Source: Galerina marginata
Taxonomy: Eukaryota; Basidiomycota; Agaricomycetes; Agaricales; Galerinaceae
Assembly (NCBI GenBank): GCA_023014335.1
Contig: JAECYW010000013.1
Span: 930,001-994,000, forward strand
Direction: 5' to 3'
DNA: 64,000 nt
The translations under genes and the position numbers were made by a program. Below the pieces are notes generated by a model. That model did no database searches, was not told where the DNA came from, and saw only the letters and a program-made list of their open reading frames with translations. This document shows, piece after piece, positions 53,814-64,000 of the stretch; position 1 is the first letter of the stretch; the number at the start of each line of letters is the position of its first letter.

Positions 53814-54725
53814 ATGGGTCGCACTGTCTTCTCTCAGGCCTACACCGCTGCACCCGCAGTCAGGCTCGAACCAGAGCCCAAGGTCGATATCTGCGAGAAA
53901 TGGAGCGCCTGGAACCGCTTCGACCCCGATTCAGAGGAATTCTTCCAGGGCGCCGAGTACGAGGCCTTCGTTGACCCCGCACAATTAGCCCGTGAGCAGG
54001 CAGAAATGGCCGCACTGGCAGCGGCGGAGGGGAATTCAGAGACCTCGGACAGCACTGAGAGTAGTGTCAGCGACCAGGGCAGTCCTATGGCAGTGGGATC
54101 CGACGATCCGGCCATTCTCATTGCTGGCGCCTACAGCAACCCCGCTCTTTGGGAAGAAGACATGGACGTTGTCAGTCCTACCGAAACGGAGTGGCGACCT
54201 ACGTCTGCGGACTCAAGTACAATCTATACCTCTTCTAATATTCCACCCATGTTTAACTCACGATCTCCGCCCTCGGATCGGTCGGGAATTCCTGCCTTTA
54301 TTCCTCCGGCTTCATTTCGGGAACTTACGCCTGGCATCGAAGTGGAATCAAGCCAGTCCAATGGCTCTCCTCGCTCACCCACCATCCGTCGAACGGTCAA
54401 TATAACCCCAATCACTATTTCCCGTGGCCAGATTGATCCAGCGGCTCGTTCTCCATCTCCCGACTCTTCTGTCCCTCCTTCTACCCCACCCCCTTATGCC
54501 ACTTACGGCCAGCAGGCCCAAACCTTGGTCACTCCTTCACCACCGCCTTCCGTAACCCCTCGATTCTATTCCTGGCAGCACCACACAATCCCTGCCCTTC
54601 CTATTAGCCCAAGTCTCACCCGCGGCAGTCGTGACGGTCCTCTCACCAACCCTCGCGCTCGCATCTCCTTCGCCCGCATTGACTCATCCCCTGCTCGCAT
54701 CCGCATCCCAAGCTCGGTGATGTGA
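53814..54725 (+). CDS. Disordered hypothetical protein
   Basis: Intronless frame of 303 residues with an ATG in good context (ATCATGG) after a CT-rich leader, in strong contrast to the intron-rich neighbours. The first 60 residues could fold: KVDICEKWSAWNRFDPDS and EEFFQGAEYEAFVDP, followed by an acidic helix AREQAEMAALAAAEG. The rest is Ser/Pro/Thr-rich with repeated S-P-S and P-P-P-Y runs, a PPPY motif (about residue 240) that could bind WW domains, and a basic C-terminus with several R-I-x-S/F segments. No signal peptide or membrane segment. Codon use looks like that of a translated gene (C at third positions in the N-terminal part). I do not recognise a family. Confidence 0.7.
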   Translation: MGRTVFSQAYTAAPAVRLEPEPKVDICEKWSAWNRFDPDSEEFFQGAEYEAFVDPAQLAREQAEMAALAAAEGNSETSDSTESSVSDQGSPMAVGSDDPAILIAGAYSNPALWEEDMDVVSPTETEWRPTSADSSTIYTSSNIPPMFNSRSPPSDRSGIPAFIPPASFRELTPGIEVESSQSNGSPRSPTIRRTVNITPITISRGQIDPAARSPSPDSSVPPSTPPPYATYGQQAQTLVTPSPPPSVTPRFYSWQHHTIPALPISPSLTRGSRDGPLTNPRARISFARIDSSPARIRIPSSVM

Positions 54726-55510
54726 AGTATACGACCCAAAAGTTAAATATACGGACATTGCTCACGCCAAAATCTACCAATATTCCGACCGTATTAATGG
54801 CAGACGCTAGATTTTAGAGTTTGCCCTTGCCACTTATACTCTATGTACGGGTACATCTCTTTTTCGTCGTAGTGGGATGAATGTGCTTCTGTATTCCGTT
54901 TCTTTTGACGGGTTTTGTGCCGATTGTCTTCATCTTTTCGCTGCCTTTGTGTTCTTGTTCGTCTTTCAATTTCCTTGCTTATGTCTTGATTTATGCTCTT
55001 CACATGCTTTAGCCTTGACCCTACACATTCCTTGACTATATATGTGTATATTCCTGCTTATGCATTGCCAGTTCAGTTGCTTCGTTATCCCTTTATACTG
55101 CAATCCTCTGATACCACAATATGCAGAGTTTCTATTCTTTTTCTTCATTTGTATAAAATTCTACAACATGTTTATCTTTCATTCCCCCAGCGTCATCGAT
55201 GCATCGTTCCTAAGTACGTCACCTGGCACTGTCAAAGTTAGCCACGTTCCACGACGGCTACATCGCGGTATCACCGCATTTGCCCTGGCGATTCTTCTGA
55301 TATATTCACTCGTCAAACGTGGTCCATATTCTGAGATCTTATCGGTCCCGCTTCAGGGTACAGAAACAGTGATTTTGGTCAAGATTATTGAATACGAGTA
55401 CAGCAGTCAAGAGAATCGAATGTATGTGGTGTCCGCGTCTCTTCTTGGTCTCTTCGCTGAAAATCAAATTATGGATGGAAGAGAATGCCCAAGATCTACT
55501 CAATGCTTTA
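54726..55510. other. Convergent spacer
   Basis: 785 bp of A/T-rich sequence between the disordered-protein stop (+) and the RPP40 stop (-). A long + frame at 55042-55617 crosses into RPP40 antisense and is judged accidental. Confidence 0.45.
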
Positions 55511-57151
55511 TTACCCCCACCGCGCATCCCATTGGCCAAGGCTTTCCGTCAAACACCAACGAATGGGTTCAATCTCAGATTCTCCCTCGTCACGTTGTGA
55601 CGAGCGCTCGAGGATAAGGCTCCAGGTGTCTTCGCCGTCTGGTCTTGGTAACCTTGCTGGAACGCTTGCGGGGGCTTGCGATGCGCCATCTGCGGTTGCA
55701 GTATATGCGATGTAGGAAACGGGCGAGCTTGTTAGTGCATGACAGGTAATACTGACGAATGGGATCGCAGGATTGGGGTCTTGGAGGGCAGAACTATACA
55801 AGGATCATCAGTTAAAGTTTACGAACCAGATTGGTGGAGGAGAAGAGACCTACCTGGCGGTCTCAGTCACCTGCTTTACGAAGTTATGATCGAGTAGACC
55901 GCGCCATTGCAAGTGTGTAACATTGTGCGTAATGGAGGGCAGACCGGGCTCGTACAAAGCTACAAAGGGGTCGACACGATCGTTTACATGCAATCTAAGA
56001 GAGGAAAAATTGCATGAATTTCGGTTCTGTTGGTGAAGGTTTCCAGGAAAATTGCAGACCTTTGCGCGCCGAGGCAAGCCATGCCCACCCACTCAAACAG
56101 ACTCCCCACTCGACGATTCCAATCGTCCAAAAGGTCCTCATCGTCTTTTGACTTTCCTTTTGGCTCAGACTTTGAGGATGAAGGTAGGTCCTCCCGAGAA
56201 GAAAGAGACAGCACGGGTAGATGCACATCCCGTAGCTCCTTTTTCTTGCATCGGACTCGGTGTATCTGACTTGCTTGGAACGGATTCGCCTCTGGTTCTC
56301 CTGTACCCGAGTGGATAATGTTGAGCATAAAGCTTCATTTCTTGAACCAAGAATAACACACAATAAAAAGCAAAGGACCAAGGAAAAATCAGCGGAACTC
56401 ACCTCTCCAACAATACAGCATTTCCCAAGGAGCAGCTTCCGTTCCTAGCTCGCTCTCGCGTCTTCTGTCCCAAAGTTCTAGACTTGTTTTTTGTTTTTCC
56501 CGGACCGTAGGGGATTCGACATTCTTCTGCAACGGGATATCAATTGCTGTTGGTGATAAGGTTCAGCCAGAACTCCAGAGAACCAATAGATGTGGGAGGG
56601 TCACGCGCCATGTCGTTCGTGGTGATTCTTGAAGGGCAATTTCTGCCCGACAAGACCCAGGCGTTCATAAGTGTCTTTGGATACCGACAGAGTCAAGCGT
56701 CCCCGCGGGTCTATGCACCAGGCGTCTTCTTCAAGCGGATTAGCGCTCACGGCTAAGAGGTCGCTACATTCAAGAACCAAAAAAAAATGGAGGGTCGATC
56801 ACAAGGAATTATTCTGCTCAGTGCGAACGGACTTACCATTCACCCGTTGGGTTCGCAAAGACCGCGGCATAGTTTAGTATATCGGAGAGCTTAATTTTGG
56901 CCTTTCCATAGCTCGTTTCCAGCTTTTCCAGAGCCTCCGACAGTCTAGAGTCCGATGGGAAGACAAGATCGAGCTGAACAAGTGTTGGTGAACATCATTG
57001 TTCAGTGAGGTTGAGGCAGGTCCCACGCAACGCAGATAACACCGACCTGTTGACAGAAAGGATGACAGGCAGCCAAAGAAGAGATTTTAGTTGAAGGCAG
57101 TGTACCATAGGAAACTCTGACGCGGCGTTTTTCTGGTTCGGGAGTGTTCAT
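55511..57151 (-). CDS. RNase P/MRP subunit Rpp40-like
   Basis: Nuclear protein of the RNase P/MRP complexes that mature tRNA 5' ends and rRNA (Rpp40 domain, PF08584). About 430 residues in six or seven exons starting at the ATG at 57151. Conserved blocks are KRRVRVSYGTLPSTKIS at the start, SRLSEALEKLETSYGKAKIKLSD, the signature strand GRLTLSVSKDTYERLGLVGQ (residues about 115-134), the mid-segment FEWVGMACLGAQR followed by RVDPFVALYEP, a strand THLQWRGLLDHNFV, and the C-terminal SVTCHALTSSPVSYI-like sequence with IRWCLTESLGQWDARWG. KDTYERLGLVG and the pattern 'WxGLL' at the end match my memory of Rpp40. Yeast lacks a clear orthologue. The gene starts 375 bp from HMG-CoA synthase, tail to head. 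Confidence 0.83.
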
Positions 57152-57526
57152 CGTTGACGTCGGAAGGAAAAAAAAAGTCGGTGATGGCGGACGTCGTCAT
57201 TTCATTTCCGTTGTAGCGGACTGTGCGATTGGCAGGTGGACCATGAGTAAATTCATTTTGTTTTGAACATTGCTAAGCAGCATGAGCATGTACAATCTTC
57301 CCGGTGATAGATAATTACAGTTGATGTGTGTGATAGTTGGTCTACGAGATCTAAAGGCAAAACACACGAACCAACTGATTGAATGATATGCTACGCAAGT
57401 CAGGCAATGGAGATCTAGAGATAAATACCTGATGAGCAAAGTGACAGTGAGTTTGCATGTAAATAATAATTAAGAGTGAATGCGGTGGTATCGTGTGCAT
57501 GAAGAGCCAAAAGAAATGAGATGCTA
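57152..57526. other. Spacer between RPP40 and ERG13
   Basis: 375 bp that must hold the 3' end of the HMG-CoA synthase transcript and the RPP40 promoter. No gene seen. Confidence 0.5.
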
Positions 57527-59183
57527 TCAAGCCAAAGGCGCACGCAGGTACTTGCGTCGGTATTTCGAGTCGACGCTGTCGAGGTAGTAAGCACCAGCCC
57601 AGATGTTGTCGACGGAACCCTCAGGCGTGTACGATGATGCGTTGTGGTTCTTCTCGCGAAGCTGGGGAGATAAAGATAAGAGAGAGAAAACAAAGAACAG
57701 ATGCAGAACACTTACATGGAGAGCATCGACAAATTCTTGCGGAGGCACAACCTTCATCTGAGCCAGTCGTTCAACGAGGTTCATCTTCTGTTGAATTTCT
57801 GACGTGTCGCCCTTCACTTTCAGCGTCCAGAAACTAGACGCGCATCCGCTTCCAAACGAGAACAAGCTCACGCGCTTGTTGAGCAATGTCTCAGGCGCGA
57901 CAGTGGCCAAGAGCGAGGCAAGACAACCATATAGCGACGCGGTATACATGTTACCGAGACGCTTTGAGCAAGCCATGGCAGGGTCAGTCTTCAAGGCGAA
58001 AGACGCTTTTGAAGCACCAACGAAAACCTTCTCGACGTTCTTGTCAGTAAGTGAGGCGGCGTGTGTGGCGGAGAGAAGTTTTTCGGGTTCTGGGATGTTG
58101 GCGAAGTGAGGTGCTTTGGGGTTGGCGAGGAAGTCGTTGAACATCAAGCGCGCGTGACCTTTGACGGCCTGTTTGCCATATGGACTGTGGAAGATGGCAT
58201 AGTCGACATCTTCGAGAGAGAAGGGGGTTTCAGAGGGTTTTTCCGTTACGTGTCCGCTGAGGTGTGCGCGCTTAGCGGCTTTCGCGAGCTTTTCGCGGAA
58301 AGTAGTGTAGGCAGCGTCCAAGGCAGCCACGTAGGTGACAACCGAGACGGGGCCGTCAACTTCAGGGTACTCGGATGAAAGCTGGGGTTTGTAGAAATCG
58401 TACGTGTTGGCCATGTAGGTACCGTGGATGGCTAATTTAAACTTTATTGAGAATCTTCCCCATTACGCCGAAGTAGGTCCACTTACGTTCGAAGACAACG
58501 GGGGCATTAGGCCCAATGAGGATGGCACATGCACCTGCACCGCCGGCAGGGCGGGCGGCACCCTCAGCGTAGACAGCAATATCACCGGCGACAACAATAG
58601 CGTTGCGTCCATCCCACGAGCTTGATTCAATCCAGTTAATAGCATTGAAGAGGGCAGCTGTTCCACCATAGCAGGCGTTCTTGGAGTCGATACCCTCAAT
58701 GTCAAAGTTGCCGGACTCAGCAAAGAGGTCCATGAGCGTCGTCTTGACGGATTTCGACTTGTCGATGATGGTTTCGGTGCCAACGTCGATACGTCCAATA
58801 GACATGGGGTCGATGTTGAACTTCTCAAGAAGACCGGAGACAGCTGGGACGTGTTTTTCAGCACAGGAAGGGGAAAAGAGTCAATAAGTCGATGGAAACA
58901 CACCATTGAGAGCGAAGGAGTTGATGTCTTCGCGGTCATCTGGCCAGGCCATGTACTCTTGGCCGAGACCGATAGTATATTTGCCTTTCGAGACACCATC
59001 GAATTCCTCGAGATCGGACTCGGAGACGCACTGAATATGAAAAAAAGGTTAATAACCGACCTTGACAACGTTCTGCAACCAACTTACACGACGGGGGAAG
59101 TACACCTCCATTGCGAGGACGCCGACATCCTTCGGACGCGGTACCTCGACGTCGGTGGAAGGAACGGCCATGGGGATAGTCAT
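57527..59183 (-). CDS. ERG13: Hydroxymethylglutaryl-CoA synthase
   Basis: Condenses acetyl-CoA and acetoacetyl-CoA to HMG-CoA at the entry of the mevalonate pathway, which feeds ergosterol, dolichol and ubiquinone. Five exons give 476 residues. Visible landmarks: [16 protein letters not shown] at the start, [31 protein letters not shown], the nucleophilic Cys in [13 protein letters not shown] (about residue 120), [16 protein letters not shown] with the catalytic Glu, [17 protein letters not shown], the catalytic His in [10 protein letters not shown], and [12 protein letters not shown] near the end. Length is usual for the cytosolic enzyme. A TATA box lies about 75 bp upstream and the leader is CT-rich, consistent with strong regulated expression. 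Confidence 0.97.
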
Positions 59184-59257
59184 TTTGGATGTGAGTAGGT
59201 GGATATGGGGATGGTGAGGGCAAAGAACAGAATGCAGAGACGACGGAGGTCGGGGAA

Positions 59258-59267
59258 TATTATATAG
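59258..59267 (-). promoter_or_regulatory. TATA box of ERG13
   Basis: CTATATAATA on the minus strand, about 75 bp upstream of the ATG at 59183, followed by a pyrimidine-rich leader. Confidence 0.6.
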
Positions 59268-62200
59268 AAAAAGGTTTATGGGCTGAGGAAAATAAAGAGG
59301 GAGTGTCCTAAAATAAATATGGTACGATTCGGATTACGGCATCAAAAGTCGAACCAAATTGCGGCCGTCACTTTTTATCTCCAAACAAATCACGTCTTTG
59401 ATACCGCATCGCTTATTTTCAGAGCTTCTTCTTCTTTCATGTCCCTATACACCAGTGACCAGATTCCTATCCAGTATCCAGTATTCTTACCTCGGTTTAC
59501 CTCGGTCAAATTTCACTCCAACTCTGGCTTGGAGCTGCAAAAGTCCGACATACCGAATGGTGGTCGGCATTTTCACTGTCTTGTTACACCTCGCGATGCT
59601 ATCGGATGGCTGTGTCTTCTTCAGCCCCACATACCGGATTTTCTAGCTCTCAATGGTCCGATTCTTACGCAAAAGGATTCATGTTTGCGTCGTGCTCGTA
59701 TCTATTCTTCAGGCGGCTAGTCTTTGCGGCGGCGCATGCGTCAGAGATGAGGAAAGTGGCTCAGCGGCTCACCGCATTTGGCAACGGCGAACTGTCGTTT
59801 TTTGTGTGTCTCACTCGATATGGGTTGAGTTCATCACCTGCTGCCTTCAAGGTCCCTGCAAGCACACCACACGACCTGGAGAACAAAAACAAAGCCTCTA
59901 GATACAGCAAAGGCTCTCTTTGACCCCACAAACACCAACGTAACCAACGTAAAACCATGACGAGCTTTGCTACTTCTACCTACACTGCGAGGTAACGACA
60001 AAGCCCCTCTTCGACACGATCATGCTCCCGGTTGAGGTGACCTCGGAGCGCTCAGGTTTAGGCTAACGCGAATCAGTTATCTCTCCCTGGTCTTGGCACC
60101 TGGATCCTCCGACTTCCACTGGCACCGGCGTACAGTAGTCCACCACACGGGGTTGGCCGAGTTCCTACACGATTGGGCAGCACTATGTATCAGTATCAGT
60201 TCTGTAAACGGTGGTGCTTGGTTCGGAATATCTCTCATCCTTCACGCTTCAGACCAATAGCTCAATGAAGGACTCAGAAAAGCATGGTAATGCGATCCTC
60301 CAGTCAGACCGCCGTCGTTCGCTCCAGCCTATATTAGGACCTCCGGTGATTCTGCCGGTCTTCGACGTTGATTATTTACCGACAACAGCCGGTGCACTCA
60401 TAAACGTACGACATGAAATAGGTTTTGCTTGAAGCACTCATTTGAATCGGCTTCCGATTCATTTCTTTCGATCCGTTCAATCAAGGATGATGATGAAAGA
60501 TGATTACGATGTTGCTGGTTATCATGGATACAGCATCTGGGAAGAATGACCTTGCTGATAAGATCTTAATTAAAGCACCACTTATCATCGGTCCGGGTGC
60601 AAGTGATTACCCCGGTCTTGATTCTACATAGGTCAAGGAACAGCGACAGTCCCGAAACTGTCGGAGAGCTTCAGCCCGACGTCGCTGTTGCCTGGCCCCG
60701 ACTGTATACAATCATTTAACCCACCATTCTTGTCGGCGAACAACCTTTGGCGTCGTTTGCTTCCCCGACTCCTCTACTCTTAGACCTATGGTATTCTAAT
60801 TTCTACATTGACAGGATGACAATCGATCGTACTGAGCCTATATTTGTGTCTCGGCGTCATTGAAGATGTGGGGCAAAGTTGATACAAGAAGCTACAAGAA
60901 GCCGTTTAGTCCGCCGTATAAAGCAAAAAAGGTCTGTTTCTTGAAAAACTCGCGGCTGCTAGTGTGGTCATTGTTGACCAGCCATCCGGATCTAATTATT
61001 ACTGAGGGAGGGGTGCCGGTGCTGAAGTAAATGCCTTGACTGTTTTCAAGCGTAGTGTCTCTGGCCACCATTCCTACTATCTCAGTAAGAATTGACTTTA
61101 TGGCAATCGCGTCCTGAACGAAAGAGATTTTAAGAGAATTAGATGTCCCAGCTCTGGGATCTCGCCATAGCAGGAGTTAATGGAAGCCAATGTACAGGAT
61201 CGAGAAGCACTGGCGACCATCGACTACTTTTTGCGAAGTTTCTGCTCCAGCATGCCTACTAAACGCCCCTTGAAAGAAGGACGATGTAAGCGATTAAAGG
61301 ATTTTGTGAACCCAAAAGTAAATACTGTCAGTTGTGCGGAGGACGATGTCGTATCCACTTGGCATATCCAACGGCTGTAGAGCTGTTGCTGTTACTTGAA
61401 GGGTTGGATTACTCTCAGGCTGGGGAATTATCTATGTGAATTAGCTGGTCGCTTTCGTCCATTTAAGCAGAATACCATGGGTCATTTTCTACCTGGGCGA
61501 GTTTGAGTCAGGGCATTACGTGAGATGATCGACAACATGCATATAACTCTGCTCATGTCCTGCAAATTCTACCTATGATGGTTGTGCTTGGTGGGCTTAG
61601 TGCCTCCGAGTCCTTCGGATCAAGATCTTCCTGACCCAGTTCAATAAAGAACCTCACTCTGTTTGGACATTGGCGTCTATTATTTAGCACGGGCATTAGG
61701 AACCTTCACCGACTTTTCTACCCCATTGCAAGGAGCGCGGTTTGCCTTGTGCAACTGTATTGTCTGCACCACTGGAAGAACGTCCAATTCTGTTTGCGAT
61801 ATCCAACTGTTTTTTTCTCAATCGACCTGATACACTGGCACTTGTCGAGAAAACGAAAATAATAGGCGCTCGTTGGCACTCATTGTTCACTTCACTCCTG
61901 ACAACGGACAGCATCATTGCGCCACGCTCACACCGATCAACGTTCGTTGGCTGCACAAGGTAAGCCTTATCTACTAACTACTAACTACTACTACTACTAG
62001 TAAGGCTGACAAAAGCAAGTGTCGTATTCCGTTGGGGCTGGGAAGCTTTAAAAATTCGGCCCATTGGCAATTTGGCATGAGCATGTGCACCGGATGTTCA
62101 TTAAGTACACAGACCTTTTCTGTGAGAGAAGAAAGAAGCCAATCCTGACACCCAGCTCTACCGGGGAAATAAGCTGTTGGTATCTCAATGAGCTTATCAG

Positions 62201-62493
62201 AAGGCCATTTACTCAACAAATGAGAGTAAGGCACCGTTTTACGTCAAAGAACTTACAACATGTGGAATCAGGAAACAGTTGGTCTGTACTCTCTGAAGGT
62301 TTGAAATAAATGGGAAAATATCTTCGCCTCGAATAAAGCATAAACATTCATTCCGAAACTATCGTGTTGCTAGCAGCACTAAAAGATGTAAGACCGATTA
62401 CTAGATCGGTATGAGAATCAAGGGATATAAAATGCACACCAGTGCAACAAGGTATAAGTGCCAAACCATCGTAACCGTCATAGAATAAATGTC
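59268..62493. other. Intergenic stretch, 3.2 kb, no supported gene
   Basis: The largest gene-free stretch. Frames at 59319-59923 (+), 61180-61380 (+) and 61696-61956 (-) match nothing known and have no supporting splice pattern. Small palindromes occur (GAATCGG CTT CCGATTC at about 60444; AACAGCGAC ... GTCGCTGTT at about 60634-60689). No transposon ends were found. It may be decayed sequence or hold a divergent gene or long non-coding RNA. Confidence 0.45.
61971..62001. repeat. CTA-type microsatellite
   Basis: A run of CTACTAA and CTA units (CTACTAACTACTAACTACTA and so on, ending in CTAG) about 31 bp long. Confidence 0.8.
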
Positions 62494-63420
62494 TTAAACC
62501 TTCACACTTCCACCAAACAACCCTAAGTAGTACGGTAAGCCAAGGTTCATGGATAGAGATGCCGATGCAACTTACAGTACTTTGAAACATATTTCAGCGA
62601 GATTGGCGCCGACCCAGGCGTGCACTAGGAGGCAGTTGAAATGACTGGAAGTAAGGTATTGATGAATATACTCACAGTAGCGGGGGGTGCTCCTCCTCGG
62701 GTATCTGTCCGGTAAATCTAGGAGGGGCATTCTCAGACTGCACACATTGTTAATTCGAGGAAATAGCAACAAACCTGTGTTGCCAGTGAGCCGGAAACAG
62801 ACTTTAACTGGAGCCAGTCAACGTCAGCTGGGCCAGAAGGTGCCGGCAAGTTTGCAACCCGGGCGGCAAGCACGAAAGCATTGGGATTGCCCTTTGATGC
62901 GCCGGCTCTGAAGTCCCAAACTGGACTGAGACCTGTACCTGAGGGGGAGGGTTGGAAGAAGTGGTTGCCTAATAAAGGGTATCCCATTGTCGAAGGGCCA
63001 ATTTTGAAGCTAGGAGGAGCGACCTTCCATGCGGCAAAGGCCGCATCCTGGATGTTGTTGAAGATTGGAGCAATTTTTGAGAGACAGGAGAGGTCGAATA
63101 AATCAGCAACAGCTCCGGCAGACCTGTACTATCATTAGTAATTGAAGTCAGGGGCATGAACAGTAAATCACTAACGTGTAGGCGCCAGCAGCGGAGCAAG
63201 TATAGTTTTGATATCCAACACCAAGCAACACGAAGGATGTTGGGTCAGTTGGCGCGGCCAGTGCGGTTTGACCGGCAGGAAGAGCTAGCTTGGCAGAGAC
63301 GCTGCAAGTGTGTGCGCCTGGACCTGGAATCGAAAGGCCTGCTGGAGGTGCGGGGAACCCTTGGAATCCAGGAGCTGCGATGGCGGAGGCAGCTAGAGCC
63401 AATGTGACGAAGAAAGACAT
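62494..63420 (-). CDS. Secreted DUF3455 protein
   Basis: About 235 residues in five exons. The ATG at 63420 opens a signal peptide (MSFFVTLALAASAIAAP, likely cut after the Ala-Ala). The body has the DUF3455 pattern: PTDPTSFVLLGVGYQNYTCSAA, cited here in part as FVLLGVGYQNYTC; FDLSCL; GNHFFQPSPSGTGLSPVWDF, i.e. the G-x-H-F/Y and P-x-W-D-F block; and WLQLKSVSG followed across an intron by IYRTDTRGGAPPATC, the terminal R-x-x-T-x-G-G-x-x-P hallmark. The last exon ends ...KYWLFGGSVKV. Splice choices at the last three introns were guided by this pattern. Such proteins are common in the secretomes of basidiomycetes; their role is not established. Confidence 0.85.
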
Positions 63421-64000
63421 TGCTTGATTCAAGCGGGTGGGTTGAAAGGTTCTGAAATCTTTTAATTGGACAAGGGGAAAAAAGGATCAATGAATGACTG
63501 GACACAAAATGGTCGGAAGGAAAGGAAGACAAGAGTTATGGGGCATCCGTTAGGCATCATTCTGGACCTTTATACGCAGGACAGAAGAAGGGCGATCAGT
63601 GCCTTCACATTTAATATGATTTATTCAGTTGAATTGCCTGCCCTGATTCATCATTCCGCATTTCATGCAGGAAAATTTGAAACCGGTCCCGGCCTGATCG
63701 TGGTTTGTTGGATTCGATGTCGATTAGTTATGAGAGTTGTGAGAATCGAAGGATAATCGAAGGCCAGCAACGCCCGCATAATCGGAAAAAAAGCATCAAC
63801 TTCTTGTGCCGCAGGCGCGACATAAAACTTCCAGCCATTCTAGAGGTCCCGGTCAACCATCAAGCGGGCTCAGTTCCGAAATCGAGACTATGAAATCTTA
63901 CTTTATGCATTCCGGCTACAGCCCTGCTGGCTTATTGTCTTTGTCCAGGCATCTGGTTGTACCTGTTAATAGGCGGTCGATTTTGTAAACATGTGACCTC
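63421..64000. other. Upstream region of the DUF3455 gene and right edge
   Basis: Contains the presumed DUF3455 promoter. The remaining sequence to the window edge shows no recognisable gene. Confidence 0.45.
63567..63574 (-). promoter_or_regulatory. TATA box of the DUF3455 gene
   Basis: TATAAAGG on the minus strand about 150 bp upstream of the ATG, which would leave a leader of about 110 nt. Confidence 0.5.

Noticed and set aside
55042..55617. 191-codon open frame on +
   Set aside because: Its right third is antisense to the conserved C-terminus of RPP40 and the rest is A/T-rich, hydrophobic and without a family match or splice context.
1..64000. Biosynthetic gene cluster or defence system
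   Set aside because: The neighbours are unrelated housekeeping genes with normal spacing. No polyketide, peptide or terpene synthase, no NLR cluster and no prokaryote-like system was found.

Overview
This window is nuclear DNA of a filamentous basidiomycete, most likely an Agaricomycete. The genes are densely packed on both strands. They are cut by many 50-65 nt introns with GT(R)NGT donors and CTNAC-type branch points, and the encoded proteins are fungal (Pmt4, Mvp1, Kre33, Ccc2, Cax4, Bcs1-like, a fungal rhodopsin-domain 7TM protein, a secreted DUF3455 protein). No rRNA, CRISPR array, virus or prokaryotic operon was seen.

Layout, left to right. 0.6-2.3 kb (-): cystathionine beta-synthase. 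2.3-4.6 kb: no convincing gene. 4.6-5.9 kb (-): DOPA 4,5-dioxygenase family. 6.5-10.2 kb (+): a RING-PH-VWA protein of the Far1/Ste5 mating-scaffold family. 11.2-14.1 kb (+): Pmt4 O-mannosyltransferase. 14.6-15.5 kb (-): CYS3/MetR-like bZIP. 16.6-19.1 kb (+): Mvp1 sorting nexin. 19.5-20.95 kb (+): a TATA-driven, multi-intron locus of unknown nature. 21.4-25.4 kb (+): Kre33/NAT10 RNA cytidine acetyltransferase. 25.4-26.6 kb (-): Coq3. 26.6-30.6 kb: a gene-poor island with a small non-autonomous Copia-type LTR element (TSD GCGTC) and a 587-bp MITE with about 40-bp inverted termini. 30.7-33.9 kb (+): Ccc2 copper P-type ATPase. 34.4-35.6 kb (+): probable dynactin p24. 35.9-36.5 kb (+): small membrane protein. 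37.1-39.2 kb (-): BCS1-like AAA ATPase. 39.6-40.5 kb (+): dolichyl-diphosphatase. 40.8-42.1 kb (+): pantothenate synthetase. 42.8-44.0 kb (-): rhodopsin-domain 7TM protein. 45.9-48.7 kb (-): Vps9 Rab5 GEF. 48.9-50.3 kb (+): Dnmt2. 51.5 kb (+): tRNA-Gly(TCC). 53.8-54.7 kb (+): disordered orphan protein. 55.5-57.2 kb (-): RNase P subunit Rpp40. 57.5-59.2 kb (-): HMG-CoA synthase. 59.2-62.5 kb: nothing recognisable. 62.5-63.4 kb (-): secreted DUF3455 protein.

Most genes are single-copy housekeeping genes rather than a cluster. Loose themes recur: sulfur metabolism (cystathionine beta-synthase and a CYS3-type regulator), isoprenoid/dolichol/mannosylation (HMG-CoA synthase, Cax4, Pmt4, and Coq3 downstream of prenyl supply), endosomal traffic (Mvp1, Vps9) and RNA modification or processing (Kre33, Dnmt2, Rpp40). 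The least explained parts are the 19.5-20.95 kb locus, the transposon island at 27.5-30.3 kb, the orphan proteins at 35.9 and 53.8 kb, and the 50.4-51.5 kb stretch. All exon structures were inferred by eye from splice signals and recalled family resemblance; no alignment was run.
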